Assembly: GCA_905233685.1 (NCBI GenBank)
Contig: CAJOEZ010000005.1
Location: forward strand, 61,388 to 125,387
DNA: 64,000 nt
Reading direction: 5' to 3'
DNA from: an uncultured Bacteroidales bacterium
Lineage (GTDB): Bacteria > Bacteroidota > Bacteroidia > Bacteroidales > F082
The notes beneath the pieces were generated by a model. It was given only the letters and a program-made list of their open reading frames with translations, was not told the DNA's origin and ran no database searches. A program made the translations under genes and the position numbers. Shown piece by piece: positions 1-7,043 of the stretch (positions are counted from its first letter, which is position 1; each line of letters opens with the position of its first letter).

Positions 1-92
1 ATCTTGGGTGACTTGTTGTCGTTGGCAAACGATTGCGCGATGTGCAATAAGTCGAAAGGAAGGCTTTCCAATCGTTGTGCGTATTTATCCAT
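1..92 (-). CDS. Partial CDS after upxY, possibly UpxZ-like
   Basis: An ATG on the minus strand at 92-90 opens a frame that runs off the left edge without a stop (30 codons visible, beginning MDKYAQRLESLPFDLLHIAQ). It starts 18 bases after the UpxY stop in the same direction, so the two are probably co-transcribed. In Bacteroides the gene after upxY is usually upxZ, which encodes an antagonist of non-cognate UpxY antiterminators. Position and the short hydrophobic/amphipathic N-terminus fit that, but 30 residues are too few to assign the family. The UpxZ idea is inference from context only. Confidence 0.5.
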   Translation of the reverse strand, partial: MDKYAQRLESLPFDLLHIAQSFANDNKSPK

Positions 93-110
93 TTTTGGTA
101 GGTTTGAAAT

Positions 111-740
111 TTATATGATTGAGAGTTGGCTCGCTGGCACAAAGGCTATGGCCACGGCAGCCAAACCTTCCAACTGCACCACCACCCGCTTGTTTTTGTT
201 GATTCTCTTTATAACTCCTTCTACACCAGCAAAATATCCGTCAATCACTTTCACGCGCTGGCCAATCTTGTTGATGTAGTCGTTGCTGTCAAGAAATAAC
301 ACGCGGTCATCCTGCACCGAGGCCACCCGCATAAAATTCTCCATTTGGCGGTCGGGAACGTGTATAATCTCACCTTTTCCTTTGCCATTCGACAAGGGTC
401 GTTTCATCATGTACCGCATCGGGGAAAACTCCTCGCGAGTCGTTTTCAATGTGGTCAGAAACTCTTGGGTTGATTTCACAAAAATCAAGTTGTGTATGGC
501 GGGCAGCAATATTCGCTTTTTCCCGCCCTTTTTTGTTTCCACAACTTCCCAGCGCATGGGCAGAAAATTATCAACGCCCAAGTTGTCAAGTAAGGTCTTG
601 ATTTTCAGTTCCCGATGGTATGTGACACGCATGGGAAACCAATGTAAATCAGACGGTGTTGTAACTTGTTGATTTACAGTGATTTGTGACGGGGGGGGGG
701 GTAAAAGCAAGGGACACCATGCCGAAAGGCATGGTTGCAT
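111..740 (-). CDS. upxY: UpxY-family transcription antiterminator (NusG-like)
   Basis: NusG/RfaH-like protein that in Bacteroides prevents premature termination in the long leader of a capsular polysaccharide operon. The NusG N-terminal domain begins at about residue 34 (WFPMRVTYHRELK) with the LPMRWEVVETKKG segment after it. A KOW-like C-terminal part (about residues 155-195) holds GQRVKVIDGYFAGVEGVIKRI. The only in-frame ATG upstream of the conserved Trp is at 740, and between it and the domain lies a run of 11 C (coding strand) that encodes four prolines. No ATG, GTG or TTG lies in frame between the tract and the Trp. The next in-frame ATG is Met37, inside the first beta strand. The 209-residue length is slightly above family size because of this odd N-terminus. 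The start is therefore uncertain, and expression may depend on tract length. Confidence 0.85.
   Translation of the reverse strand: MQPCLSAWCPLLLPPPPSQITVNQQVTTPSDLHWFPMRVTYHRELKIKTLLDNLGVDNFLPMRWEVVETKKGGKKRILLPAIHNLIFVKSTQEFLTTLKTTREEFSPMRYMMKRPLSNGKGKGEIIHVPDRQMENFMRVASVQDDRVLFLDSNDYINKIGQRVKVIDGYFAGVEGVIKRINKNKRVVVQLEGLAAVAIAFVPASQLSII
691..701. repeat. 11-base G/C homopolymer in upxY 5' coding region
   Basis: Eleven consecutive G on the plus strand (C on the coding strand). With 11 C the ATG at 740 is in frame with the NusG domain. With 10 C the in-frame ATGs become those at 732 and 720, and with 12 C none of these three is in frame. I noticed no other G/C run of this length in the window. 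Such tracts are classic slipped-strand phase-variation sites, but a sequencing length error is also possible. Confidence 0.9.
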
Positions 741-806
741 TTGTGCTTTCTTTGGTATATAACCTATTCATGTTGCGCTGATATCCAGCTACATTGATGA
801 ATATTA

Positions 807-844
807 TTGATACCCTTTCTCCACAAAAAACGGAGTTGTATCAA
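807..844 (-). promoter_or_regulatory. Leader hairpin at 5' end of upxY transcript
   Basis: On the minus strand the stem TTGATAC/GTATCAA (844-838 and 813-807) encloses a second stem CTCC/GGAG (835-832 and 822-819). The outer stem starts about five bases after the -7 box, that is, at the predicted transcription start. UpxY and RfaH-type factors act through leader elements, so this is a candidate recognition or pausing hairpin (inference). Confidence 0.5.
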
Positions 845-848
845 CGTG

Positions 849-856
849 CAAATATA
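849..856 (-). promoter_or_regulatory. Promoter -7 box of upxY
   Basis: The minus strand reads TATATTTG, a full match to the Bacteroidota -7 consensus TAnnTTTG. It sits about 110 bases upstream of the upxY ATG, leaving a leader of roughly 100 bases, and lies just outside the 3' end of the carboxylase gene. No inverted repeats that would make it an invertible promoter were seen around it. Confidence 0.6.
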
Positions 857-877
857 GAAAATTTATTCAATACAAGT

Positions 878-2869
878 TCAAATTAACTCGATTAATTGCA
901 TTTTATTATCTACCATCTGGCCTTCGGTGACGAGGATTTTCTTCACCTTGGCCGGTCCGGCGGCGACGATGTTGTTCTCCATTTTCATGGCTTCCACGAC
1001 CATCATAATCATGCCTTCTTTCATTTCGTCGCCTTCCTTGACATTGATTTTCACCACTTTGCCGGGCATGGGCGACACCAACCGTGACTTGTCGTTCACC
1101 GTTTCCTTGCAGGCATAGTCCATCGTGTCGTTCAGTTGGTCGGTGCGGAAGCAGGTGAAATTGAGGCCGTGGAAATTGACGATGGTCTTTTGCTCATCGT
1201 TGACAGAGCAATAAACCGTCTCGGTGCGGCCGTTCAGCATGATTTTCAGCTGTTTGTTGTCGTATTGGATGAACTCCACCGCAAACGATTGTGAGTTTAT
1301 CGTGCCTTTGATTTTGCCTGCCTGGGCTTCGGTAATGCTGATGGGAATCTTCTGACCTTCCACATCCACAGTGAGTTGCATATTGTAGCGCCAATAGCCG
1401 ATTTCTTCCCAAACGTTTTCGGGATGCTGCTCAACCTGCTTCTTGCAGAAGTCGAACATGAGGAATGAAATAGCGATATCGTTGATGTTCAGGTTATTGC
1501 GACTGTTGTGCAATGCCTTCAGCAGTTCTTCTTGATGGGTGGTGCAGAACGAGGTATCTATCTTGTTCTCAACGAAATCCGCGTTTTTGACCACCTCCCA
1601 AAGATAGGCTTTGTTGGTGGTCAGGCCTTGGATGATGAAGTCTTTCAAAGCGCGTTGAGCCGTTTCCAACGCGGTCTGGCGGTCTTTGGCGTGACAGCTC
1701 AACTTGGCAATCATCGGGTCGTAAGCCTCTGAAATTGTGCAGGTTCCGTCGATGCTGCTATCCACTCTTGCGCCGCGCACTTGCGGCTCATGGTAGGCTG
1801 TCACCTTGCCGGGCGTGGGCAGGAAGCCGTTTTCGGGATTCTCGGCATAGATACGCAATTCGATGGCGTGGCCTTGCGGCTGAATCAGTTCTTGCGTCCA
1901 GCCCATTTCCTTGTCGCGCGCGATGCGAATCTGTTCTTCCACGATGTCGATGCCCGTGCGCATTTCCGTGACGGGATGCTCCACCTGAATGCGCGTGTTC
2001 ATCTCCAAGAAATAGAAATTCAGCTTGTTATCCACCAAAAACTCCACCGTTCCAGCATTGCGGTAATGGATGACTTTGCATAGTTTGACCGCCGTTTCGC
2101 ACAGCTGTTGGCGCTTTTCGTCCGTCAGCGTTGGCGAAGGCGATTCCTCAATGATTTTTTGGTAACGACGCTGGATGGTGCACTCGCGCTCGTGCAAATG
2201 GACCACATTACCGAAGTGGTCGGCCAAGACCTGCACCTCGATATGTCGTGGATTTTCAATGTATTGTTCCACGAACACCGTGCCGTCGCCGAAGTATTTC
2301 TCCGCCTCGCGGGAGGCGCGTTCCAATTCGTCCTTCAAATCCTTAGGCCGCCTGACGATGTGCATTCCCTTGCCACCACCACCCGCTGCCGCCTTTATTA
2401 ATATAGGATAAGGTAGCGTGTCGGCCTGTTTCAGAATCTCGTCGATGCTTCCCGTCAAGCCGAAGGTAACGGGGATGCCGTTGGCGATGGCGATTTCGCG
2501 TGAGGCGATTTTGTTGCCCATTAGCCGCATGGATTCTGCGTTAGGGCCAATGAAAATCAAGTTATTGGCCTCACAAGCCTCGGCCAATTCGGGGCTTTCG
2601 GAGAGAAAGCCGTAACCGGGATGGATGGCATCCGCGCCTGTGTCCAAGGCCGCGTCGATGATTTTTTGGATGTTGAGGTAAGTGTCTTTCAGTGTGCCGC
2701 CGCCCAAGGGACAAGCCTCGTCGGCCAAGCGGCGGTGCAAGGCGTTGGCGTCGTTTTCGGCAAAGACCGCCACCGAGGCGATGTGCAGCTTGCGCAAGGT
2801 CTTGATGACCCGCACGGCAATCTCGCCACGGTTGGCAATCAGCACTTTATGGATTTTCTTGCTGTTCAT
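878..2869 (-). CDS. Acyl-CoA/pyruvate carboxylase alpha chain (biotin carboxylase + BCCP)
   Basis: 663-residue fusion of biotin carboxylase and biotin carboxyl carrier domains; it carboxylates biotin with ATP and bicarbonate for a partner carboxyltransferase. The biotin carboxylase N-domain (VLIANRGEIAVR) starts near residue 9. The ATP-grasp glycine loop (KAAAGGGGKGM) is near residues 160-170, with the EMNTRIQVEHPVTE catalytic segment near 290-305. The C-terminal biotinyl domain carries the EAMKMEN motif, with the modified lysine at about Lys629. The layout matches propionyl-, methylcrotonyl- or pyruvate-carboxylase alpha subunits; the acyl substrate cannot be told apart here. No carboxyltransferase gene is adjacent, so the partner lies elsewhere. 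A TACCTTTG box lies 20 bases upstream of the ATG. Confidence 0.93.
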   Translation of the reverse strand: MNSKKIHKVLIANRGEIAVRVIKTLRKLHIASVAVFAENDANALHRRLADEACPLGGGTLKDTYLNIQKIIDAALDTGADAIHPGYGFLSESPELAEACEANNLIFIGPNAESMRLMGNKIASREIAIANGIPVTFGLTGSIDEILKQADTLPYPILIKAAAGGGGKGMHIVRRPKDLKDELERASREAEKYFGDGTVFVEQYIENPRHIEVQVLADHFGNVVHLHERECTIQRRYQKIIEESPSPTLTDEKRQQLCETAVKLCKVIHYRNAGTVEFLVDNKLNFYFLEMNTRIQVEHPVTEMRTGIDIVEEQIRIARDKEMGWTQELIQPQGHAIELRIYAENPENGFLPTPGKVTAYHEPQVRGARVDSSIDGTCTISEAYDPMIAKLSCHAKDRQTALETAQRALKDFIIQGLTTNKAYLWEVVKNADFVENKIDTSFCTTHQEELLKALHNSRNNLNINDIAISFLMFDFCKKQVEQHPENVWEEIGYWRYNMQLTVDVEGQKIPISITEAQAGKIKGTINSQSFAVEFIQYDNKQLKIMLNGRTETVYCSVNDEQKTIVNFHGLNFTCFRTDQLNDTMDYACKETVNDKSRLVSPMPGKVVKINVKEGDEMKEGMIMMVVEAMKMENNIVAAGPAKVKKILVTEGQMVDNKMQLIELI

Positions 2870-2888
2870 GGTTCAAAATGTCATGGGG

Positions 2889-2896
2889 CAAAGGTA
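2889..2896 (-). promoter_or_regulatory. Promoter -7 box of carboxylase gene
   Basis: Minus strand TACCTTTG matches TAnnTTTG. It is divergent from the plus-strand box at 2927-2934, so the two transcription units start about 50 bases apart. Confidence 0.55.
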
Positions 2897-2926
2897 GTGA
2901 ATTTTTGGGAAAACATAGATTTTTCC

Positions 2927-2934
2927 TATTTTTG
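2927..2934 (+). promoter_or_regulatory. Promoter -7 box of the DUF4292 operon
   Basis: TATTTTTG matches TAnnTTTG. The predicted start near 2940 leaves about 35 bases before the GTG start at 2974, which supports that start over the ATG at 2878 (upstream of the promoter). Confidence 0.6.
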
Positions 2935-2973
2935 CGAGTTCTTTTTGGAACAATTCTTGAAAGACGACCAAGC

Positions 2974-3525
2974 GTGAAAAACCTGACAAAAATAACATTC
3001 CTTGTCCTGCTGATTGTGGCCTCCTCTTGCGCCTCGCGCAAGAAAACCATCGTGCCGCCTCAGCCCCAAGCCTTTAAATGGATGACCGCCAACCTAAGCA
3101 TTCAAGCAGAAGGCAACGGCATGGATTTCAATGACTTGTCGGGGCAAATCAGGATGCGGAAAGACAGCATCGTATGGCTCAGCGTGTCGGCCACAATGGG
3201 CATGGAAGTGCTACGCGCCAAAATCAGCAACGACTCTGTTTGGATTGTCAACCGTTTGGAAAAGAGCTATTTGGCCGAGCCTTTGGACACTATTTCAGCC
3301 CAATTGGGAATGCCGTTCAGCTTGCCTATGATGCAAACATTGTTATTAGACAATAACGAAGGCCTTCCGCCCGTTGAGAATCAGACGGTGCAACTGAAAA
3401 CCTTCGTGATGGGCAACATGAGCGCCAAAATTAGGTACAACAACATCAAAATCGACGAAAAGACGACCTTCCCGCTGAAAATCACTAATAAAATGGAGCG
3501 GTTTCGACTACAGGAAAAACAATGA
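2974..3525 (+). CDS. DUF4292 lipoprotein
   Basis: 183-residue lipoprotein. The GTG start at 2974 is chosen because a lipoprotein signal follows directly (hydrophobic LTKITFLVLLIVASSC with the lipobox Cys about residue 18), and because the promoter box lies between it and the earlier ATG at 2878. The body (WMTANLSIQAEG, IRMRKDSIVWLSVS, SVWIVNRLEKSYL) resembles the DUF4292 family of Bacteroidota, thought to have a LolA/LolB-like fold; the function is unknown. It overlaps the next gene by four bases (ATGA), the usual arrangement with an M23/EnvC-like protein. A role in the outer envelope is inferred. Confidence 0.85.
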   Translation: MKNLTKITFLVLLIVASSCASRKKTIVPPQPQAFKWMTANLSIQAEGNGMDFNDLSGQIRMRKDSIVWLSVSATMGMEVLRAKISNDSVWIVNRLEKSYLAEPLDTISAQLGMPFSLPMMQTLLLDNNEGLPPVENQTVQLKTFVMGNMSAKIRYNNIKIDEKTTFPLKITNKMERFRLQEKQ

Positions 3526-4817
3526 AAAGACCATATATCATATTGATATTGTTGCTGTTGGCTTTTGTTGACCCTGCCTTTTGCCAAAAAACGAAAGGCA
3601 AGTCGAAACAGCAGTTGCAGAACGAAATTTCCTCGTTGCAAAAGGAAATCTCGAACGCCAACCAATTGCTGAAAAAGACCAAGAAGGACAAGGAGATGAC
3701 CCTCAACGAAGTCACTATCTTGGACAAAAAAATCAAGCAGCGCGAGCAACTCATCAAGGCTTACAACGAGCAGATTGCCGTTTTGGACGACGAAATCCAA
3801 GCCGGCCAAAGCAACATCAAAACGCTTAATTCCGACCTTGGCAAGTTGCGCAAAGAGTACGCGAAAATGATTGTCTTTGCCAACAAAAACCGCAGCCATT
3901 ACGACCGCTTGGGCTTCGTTTTTGCCTCAAGGGACTTCAACCAAGCGTTCAGCCGACTGCGTTATATCCGCGAATTCACGGATGCGCGAAAACTGAAAAT
4001 GGAGCAAATCGCGAGCACAGAAAAACGCATCAGCGGTGAAGTGGAAGCCAGCCAAAAAGCACGAGAGGAACGTGCCGCCATGCTCGCTGACGAAAAAGTG
4101 CAAAAGACTGAGTTACAAGGCGAAAAGGAAGAACTAAATCGTCAGGTGAACAACCTCAAGAAGCAGGAAGGCAGCATCCAGCAAGACATCAAGAACAAGC
4201 AGCAACAAGCCCAAAAACTCCAAAAAGCCGTTGACGACATCATTGCCGAAGAAATCCGCAAGGCCAACGAGGAAGCCGAACGCAAACGCAGGGAAGCCGA
4301 GAAGAAAGCCGCCAAGGACAAGGGAAAAACCACCACGACCACGCCAACCACAAAGCCGAAGTCGGAAACCGGCATGGCCCTGACCCCTGCCGAAAAGACG
4401 CTTTCGACGAGCTTCGTCAGCAACAAAGGCAAGCTGCCTTGGCCCGTCGAGCGCGGTGTGGTTTCCTCGTCCTACGGCAAGCACGCTTCGGTGGTCTCCG
4501 ACAAAGTCACCGTGACCAACAACGGCATCGACATCGCCACCAACTCAGGCGCTTCGGCCCGCGCTGTCTTCGACGGCGAGGTGACCAGCGTCACCAAACT
4601 GACGGGCAGCAATACGGTGGTCATCATCCGGCACGGCGAGTATTTCACCGTCTATTCCAATTTGGAAAACGTCACCGTCAAACGCGGCGACAAGGTGAAA
4701 ACCAAACAAAACATCGGAACGGTGCACACGAGCAAGACCGAAAACAAAACCGAACTGCACTTCGAGCTGCTGAAGGAGCAAGTCAGGCAGAATCCCGCTA
4801 ATTGGTTGTCGAAATGA
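3522..4817 (+). CDS. EnvC-like murein hydrolase activator with degenerate LytM (M23) domain
   Basis: 431 residues: Sec signal peptide (1-21), a long charged coiled coil (about 25-270), a Thr/Pro/Lys linker, and a C-terminal LytM/peptidase M23 fold (about 305-431). Active M23 enzymes bind zinc through HxxxD and HxH. Here the first ligand His is Asn (NNGIDIA keeps only the Asp), the YxHL segment is YSNL, and HLHFE is ELHFE. Zinc binding therefore looks lost, as in EnvC-type proteins that activate amidases during cell separation. That role is inferred from architecture. It overlaps both neighbours by four bases (ATGA), so it is translationally coupled with the lipoprotein genes on each side. Confidence 0.88.
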   Translation: MKRPYIILILLLLAFVDPAFCQKTKGKSKQQLQNEISSLQKEISNANQLLKKTKKDKEMTLNEVTILDKKIKQREQLIKAYNEQIAVLDDEIQAGQSNIKTLNSDLGKLRKEYAKMIVFANKNRSHYDRLGFVFASRDFNQAFSRLRYIREFTDARKLKMEQIASTEKRISGEVEASQKAREERAAMLADEKVQKTELQGEKEELNRQVNNLKKQEGSIQQDIKNKQQQAQKLQKAVDDIIAEEIRKANEEAERKRREAEKKAAKDKGKTTTTTPTTKPKSETGMALTPAEKTLSTSFVSNKGKLPWPVERGVVSSSYGKHASVVSDKVTVTNNGIDIATNSGASARAVFDGEVTSVTKLTGSNTVVIIRHGEYFTVYSNLENVTVKRGDKVKTKQNIGTVHTSKTENKTELHFELLKEQVRQNPANWLSK

Positions 4818-4990
4818 TAAAGAAGTCATTGATATTGTTGTTATTAGGGTTGGTCTTGCTTGCGTCATGCAAGACCAAGGAAGTCCCAGGTCGCCGTCGC
4901 GCACCACGCAACTGCAATACCTGCACCAAGTGGAGCTATGTACCGCAACAAGAACTCGAAAACACGCTGATTTTACGAGATGAAGCCTGA
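4814..4990 (+). CDS. Small lipoprotein (58 aa), unknown
   Basis: 58-residue protein with a lipoprotein signal (IKKSLILLLLGLVLLASC) and a short basic, Cys-containing mature part (CNTCTKW). The ATG at 4814 overlaps the stop of the EnvC-like gene (ATGA), and its own end overlaps the SprT-like start by 11 bases. The tight coupling supports a real gene despite its size. No family recognised. Confidence 0.7.
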   Translation: MIKKSLILLLLGLVLLASCKTKEVPGRRRAPRNCNTCTKWSYVPQQELENTLILRDEA

Positions 4991-5600
4991 AGAACTCGAA
5001 CTGCTGAAACGCTTCTTCCCCGAGGCTGCAGTGGCGATGGTGGGCGAAATCTACAGCCAACGCCGCTTCAAGCTGCATTTCAAGCACCCACGCTCATCGA
5101 AATTGGGCGACTTCCGTCCGCCAAGAGCCAAAAACGGCATTTGCACCATCACCCTCAACTTGGACTTGAACCCTTATCAAATGCTCATCACCTATGTCCA
5201 TGAAGTGGCGCATTACGATGTGTATCAGCATTATGGCTCAAGGTTTGTGCAACCTCATGGCACGGAATGGCAAAACCAGTTCACTGCGCTGTTGCTGCCT
5301 TTCATGACCGAAACCATCTTTTCGAAAGACATTCTTACAGCTTTGCAAAAGCATCTTCGCCACATCAAGGCCAGCAGCACCGCCGACCTCAGACTGCAAA
5401 GGGTATTGCACAAATACGACAAGAACGTCGAGAATGTCGTCACAGTGGAAAGCTTGCCCGTTGGCGCTCGTTTCACGTTGAAAAACGGCCTTATTTTCTG
5501 CAAGGGCGAAAAACAGCGCACCCGCTACAAATGCCACTGCGAGACCAACGGCAAAACCTACATGGTGGCAGCTTTGGCGGAAGCGAAACCTATAGAATAA
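4980..5600 (+). CDS. SprT-like zinc metallopeptidase domain protein
   Basis: 206 residues. A zinc-peptidase motif HEVAH lies at about residue 74, followed by the third ligand region (QPHGTEWQ, about 95-101). This spacing is typical of SprT/SprT-like proteins, whose eukaryotic relative SPRTN cleaves DNA-protein crosslinks. The C-terminus has a likely zinc ribbon (FCKGEKQRTRYKCHCETNGK) that normally accompanies SprT. The bacterial role is unclear. It is the last gene of the operon, and its stop is only four bases from that of the converging DUF2461 gene. Confidence 0.88.
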   Translation: MKPEELELLKRFFPEAAVAMVGEIYSQRRFKLHFKHPRSSKLGDFRPPRAKNGICTITLNLDLNPYQMLITYVHEVAHYDVYQHYGSRFVQPHGTEWQNQFTALLLPFMTETIFSKDILTALQKHLRHIKASSTADLRLQRVLHKYDKNVENVVTVESLPVGARFTLKNGLIFCKGEKQRTRYKCHCETNGKTYMVAALAEAKPIE

Positions 5601-5604
5601 GAGC

Positions 5605-6270
5605 TTATTCCCCTCGCACCGTCCGATTCAGCCATTGGCAGAAATCCTTGGTTTTCTCGAACTCCGACAGCACCCAATCCACTAATTGCGGGTCGAAGAG
5701 GCGCTGGTCGGGGAGGTCTTGCACCAACAGCCAGTCGCGTTGCTTGAAAAGCTCAGCCTGCGGATGGTCTTTGGGGTAGCCGTTGGGCACACGCTTCATG
5801 GCGTTGCTTGTGTCCAAACCGAAGGTTTTGGCCTTGGCGATGCTCTTCACCAACGGTTCGGCGTTGAAAAGAATCTCGTCGCGGATGGTTTTCAGCATGG
5901 CGTTGTCAGGCATATACATTCCCGTACAGAGCATGTTATGTCCCAGATATTCAGACTCTTTCGCCTCAATATGGAAATAATAGCCCGCCAACATGGACTT
6001 TTTGCCTTCGGGACAGACGAACACGCCAAAATGGGTCTTGTAAGGCCGCTTGTCGGGCGAGAATCGCGTGTCGCGGTAGAAACGGTAAGTGCAATCCTTC
6101 AGCGTCAGACCCTTGCAGTTGTCGTCAAATTTCTGCACACCAGCTATGATTTGTTCGGCCAAGGCATTGAAATTCGCCTGCGCCTTAACATATTGATTCT
6201 TATGCTCTTGAAACCACGGACGGTTATTGTTGTGCAGCACATCCTCCAAAAAACGAAGTATTTCTTCCAT
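5605..6270 (-). CDS. DUF2461 family protein
   Basis: 221 residues matching the DUF2461 (TIGR02453) family of unknown function: N-terminal NNNRPWFQEHKNQY, then TYRFYRDTRFSPDKRPYKTHFG (about residues 60-82) and GYYFHIEAKESEYLG. Length is normal for the family and there is no signal peptide, so it is probably cytoplasmic. It is transcribed divergently from the downstream secreted protein; its -7 box (6293-6300) is only 12 bases from the opposing one. Confidence 0.88.
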   Translation of the reverse strand: MEEILRFLEDVLHNNNRPWFQEHKNQYVKAQANFNALAEQIIAGVQKFDDNCKGLTLKDCTYRFYRDTRFSPDKRPYKTHFGVFVCPEGKKSMLAGYYFHIEAKESEYLGHNMLCTGMYMPDNAMLKTIRDEILFNAEPLVKSIAKAKTFGLDTSNAMKRVPNGYPKDHPQAELFKQRDWLLVQDLPDQRLFDPQLVDWVLSEFEKTKDFCQWLNRTVRGE

Positions 6271-6292
6271 GACACAATGATTTTAAAGGTCA

Positions 6293-6300
6293 CAAAATTA
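6293..6300 (-). promoter_or_regulatory. Promoter -7 box of DUF2461 gene
   Basis: Minus strand TAATTTTG matches TAnnTTTG, 22 bases upstream of the ATG. It forms a compact divergent pair with the box at 6312-6319. Confidence 0.55.
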
Positions 6301-6311
6301 GGAAAAATCCC

Positions 6312-6319
6312 TATATTTG
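6312..6319 (+). promoter_or_regulatory. Promoter -7 box of secreted protein gene
   Basis: TATATTTG matches TAnnTTTG, 47 bases before the ATG at 6367. It also argues against the much earlier in-frame ATG at 5686, which lies inside the opposite-strand DUF2461 gene. Confidence 0.6.
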
Positions 6320-6366
6320 CGGCTCTATTGCATCGATTAGTTATCAAATCATTAAAAATCAATCTT

Positions 6367-7017
6367 ATGAAAAGTAAAAACCTCATCCTGACTTTGGCCT
6401 GCCTCTTGGTCATGTCATTCAGCGCCAACGCACAGCTTGGCAACGCCTTGAAAAATGCTTCAGCAAAAGCTTTCAGCGACAAGGTGAGCATCGAGAAAAT
6501 CCCATCCACGCTTGAAGAATTCCAGGCCCTTCAGGCCGAACTCGGTAACACTCCCGAAGGCTGCATTATGCTGCAACTCGTGGCCATGGAAATGTATCGT
6601 CGCGACCGCAACGTGGGCCTCGAATGCCTCAAACTGAACAACACCGAAACCAATCTCAGTGACGTGAAACGCCGCCTGAACGAACTTTATCGTGAAAACG
6701 ACAGCTATGCGAGACCTTATCTCGTCTCGTCATGCTTCAAGGGCGCCACACCTGCCAACGGCTACAACCCAGACAAACCTTTCACCATCCAACTGCGCAA
6801 AGACCCCAACAGAAGTGACGAGCGTTCACAAATGCTGAAAGGCTATGTAAAACATTATCAGCTTTATAGCGATGGATATGACACGCATTGGCGCGGCATC
6901 GATGTGGTGCAGGTGCATGGTGAACCTTATTACCGCGTCAGCAATTGCCCCTCCATCCTCACCCAATGCAAAGAAATCGACTTTGACGCCACTGAGGAGT
7001 GGAAAGGACTGGAATAG
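6367..7017 (+). CDS. Secreted hypothetical protein (DUF6935-like)
   Basis: 216 residues with a clear Sec signal peptide (MKSKNLILTLACLLVMSFSANAQ). The mature part has a helical N-terminal half (IPSTLEEFQALQAELGNTPEGCIMLQLVAMEMYRR) and a C-terminal beta-rich half (PFTIQLRKDPNR, YQLYSDGYDTHWRGIDVVQVHGEPYYRV). This pattern recalls DUF6935 proteins of gut Bacteroidales; the function is unknown. The frame is open much further upstream but that is a shadow of the opposite gene. The S46 peptidase starts 26 bases downstream, so co-transcription is likely. Confidence 0.75.
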   Translation: MKSKNLILTLACLLVMSFSANAQLGNALKNASAKAFSDKVSIEKIPSTLEEFQALQAELGNTPEGCIMLQLVAMEMYRRDRNVGLECLKLNNTETNLSDVKRRLNELYRENDSYARPYLVSSCFKGATPANGYNPDKPFTIQLRKDPNRSDERSQMLKGYVKHYQLYSDGYDTHWRGIDVVQVHGEPYYRVSNCPSILTQCKEIDFDATEEWKGLE

Positions 7018-7043
7018 TTTAATTAAACAAGAAAACTCTTAAA

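Noticed and set aside
741..877. Invertible promoter upstream of upxY
   Set aside because: No pair of inverted repeats flanks the -7 box; the only inverted repeat is the short leader hairpin downstream of it.
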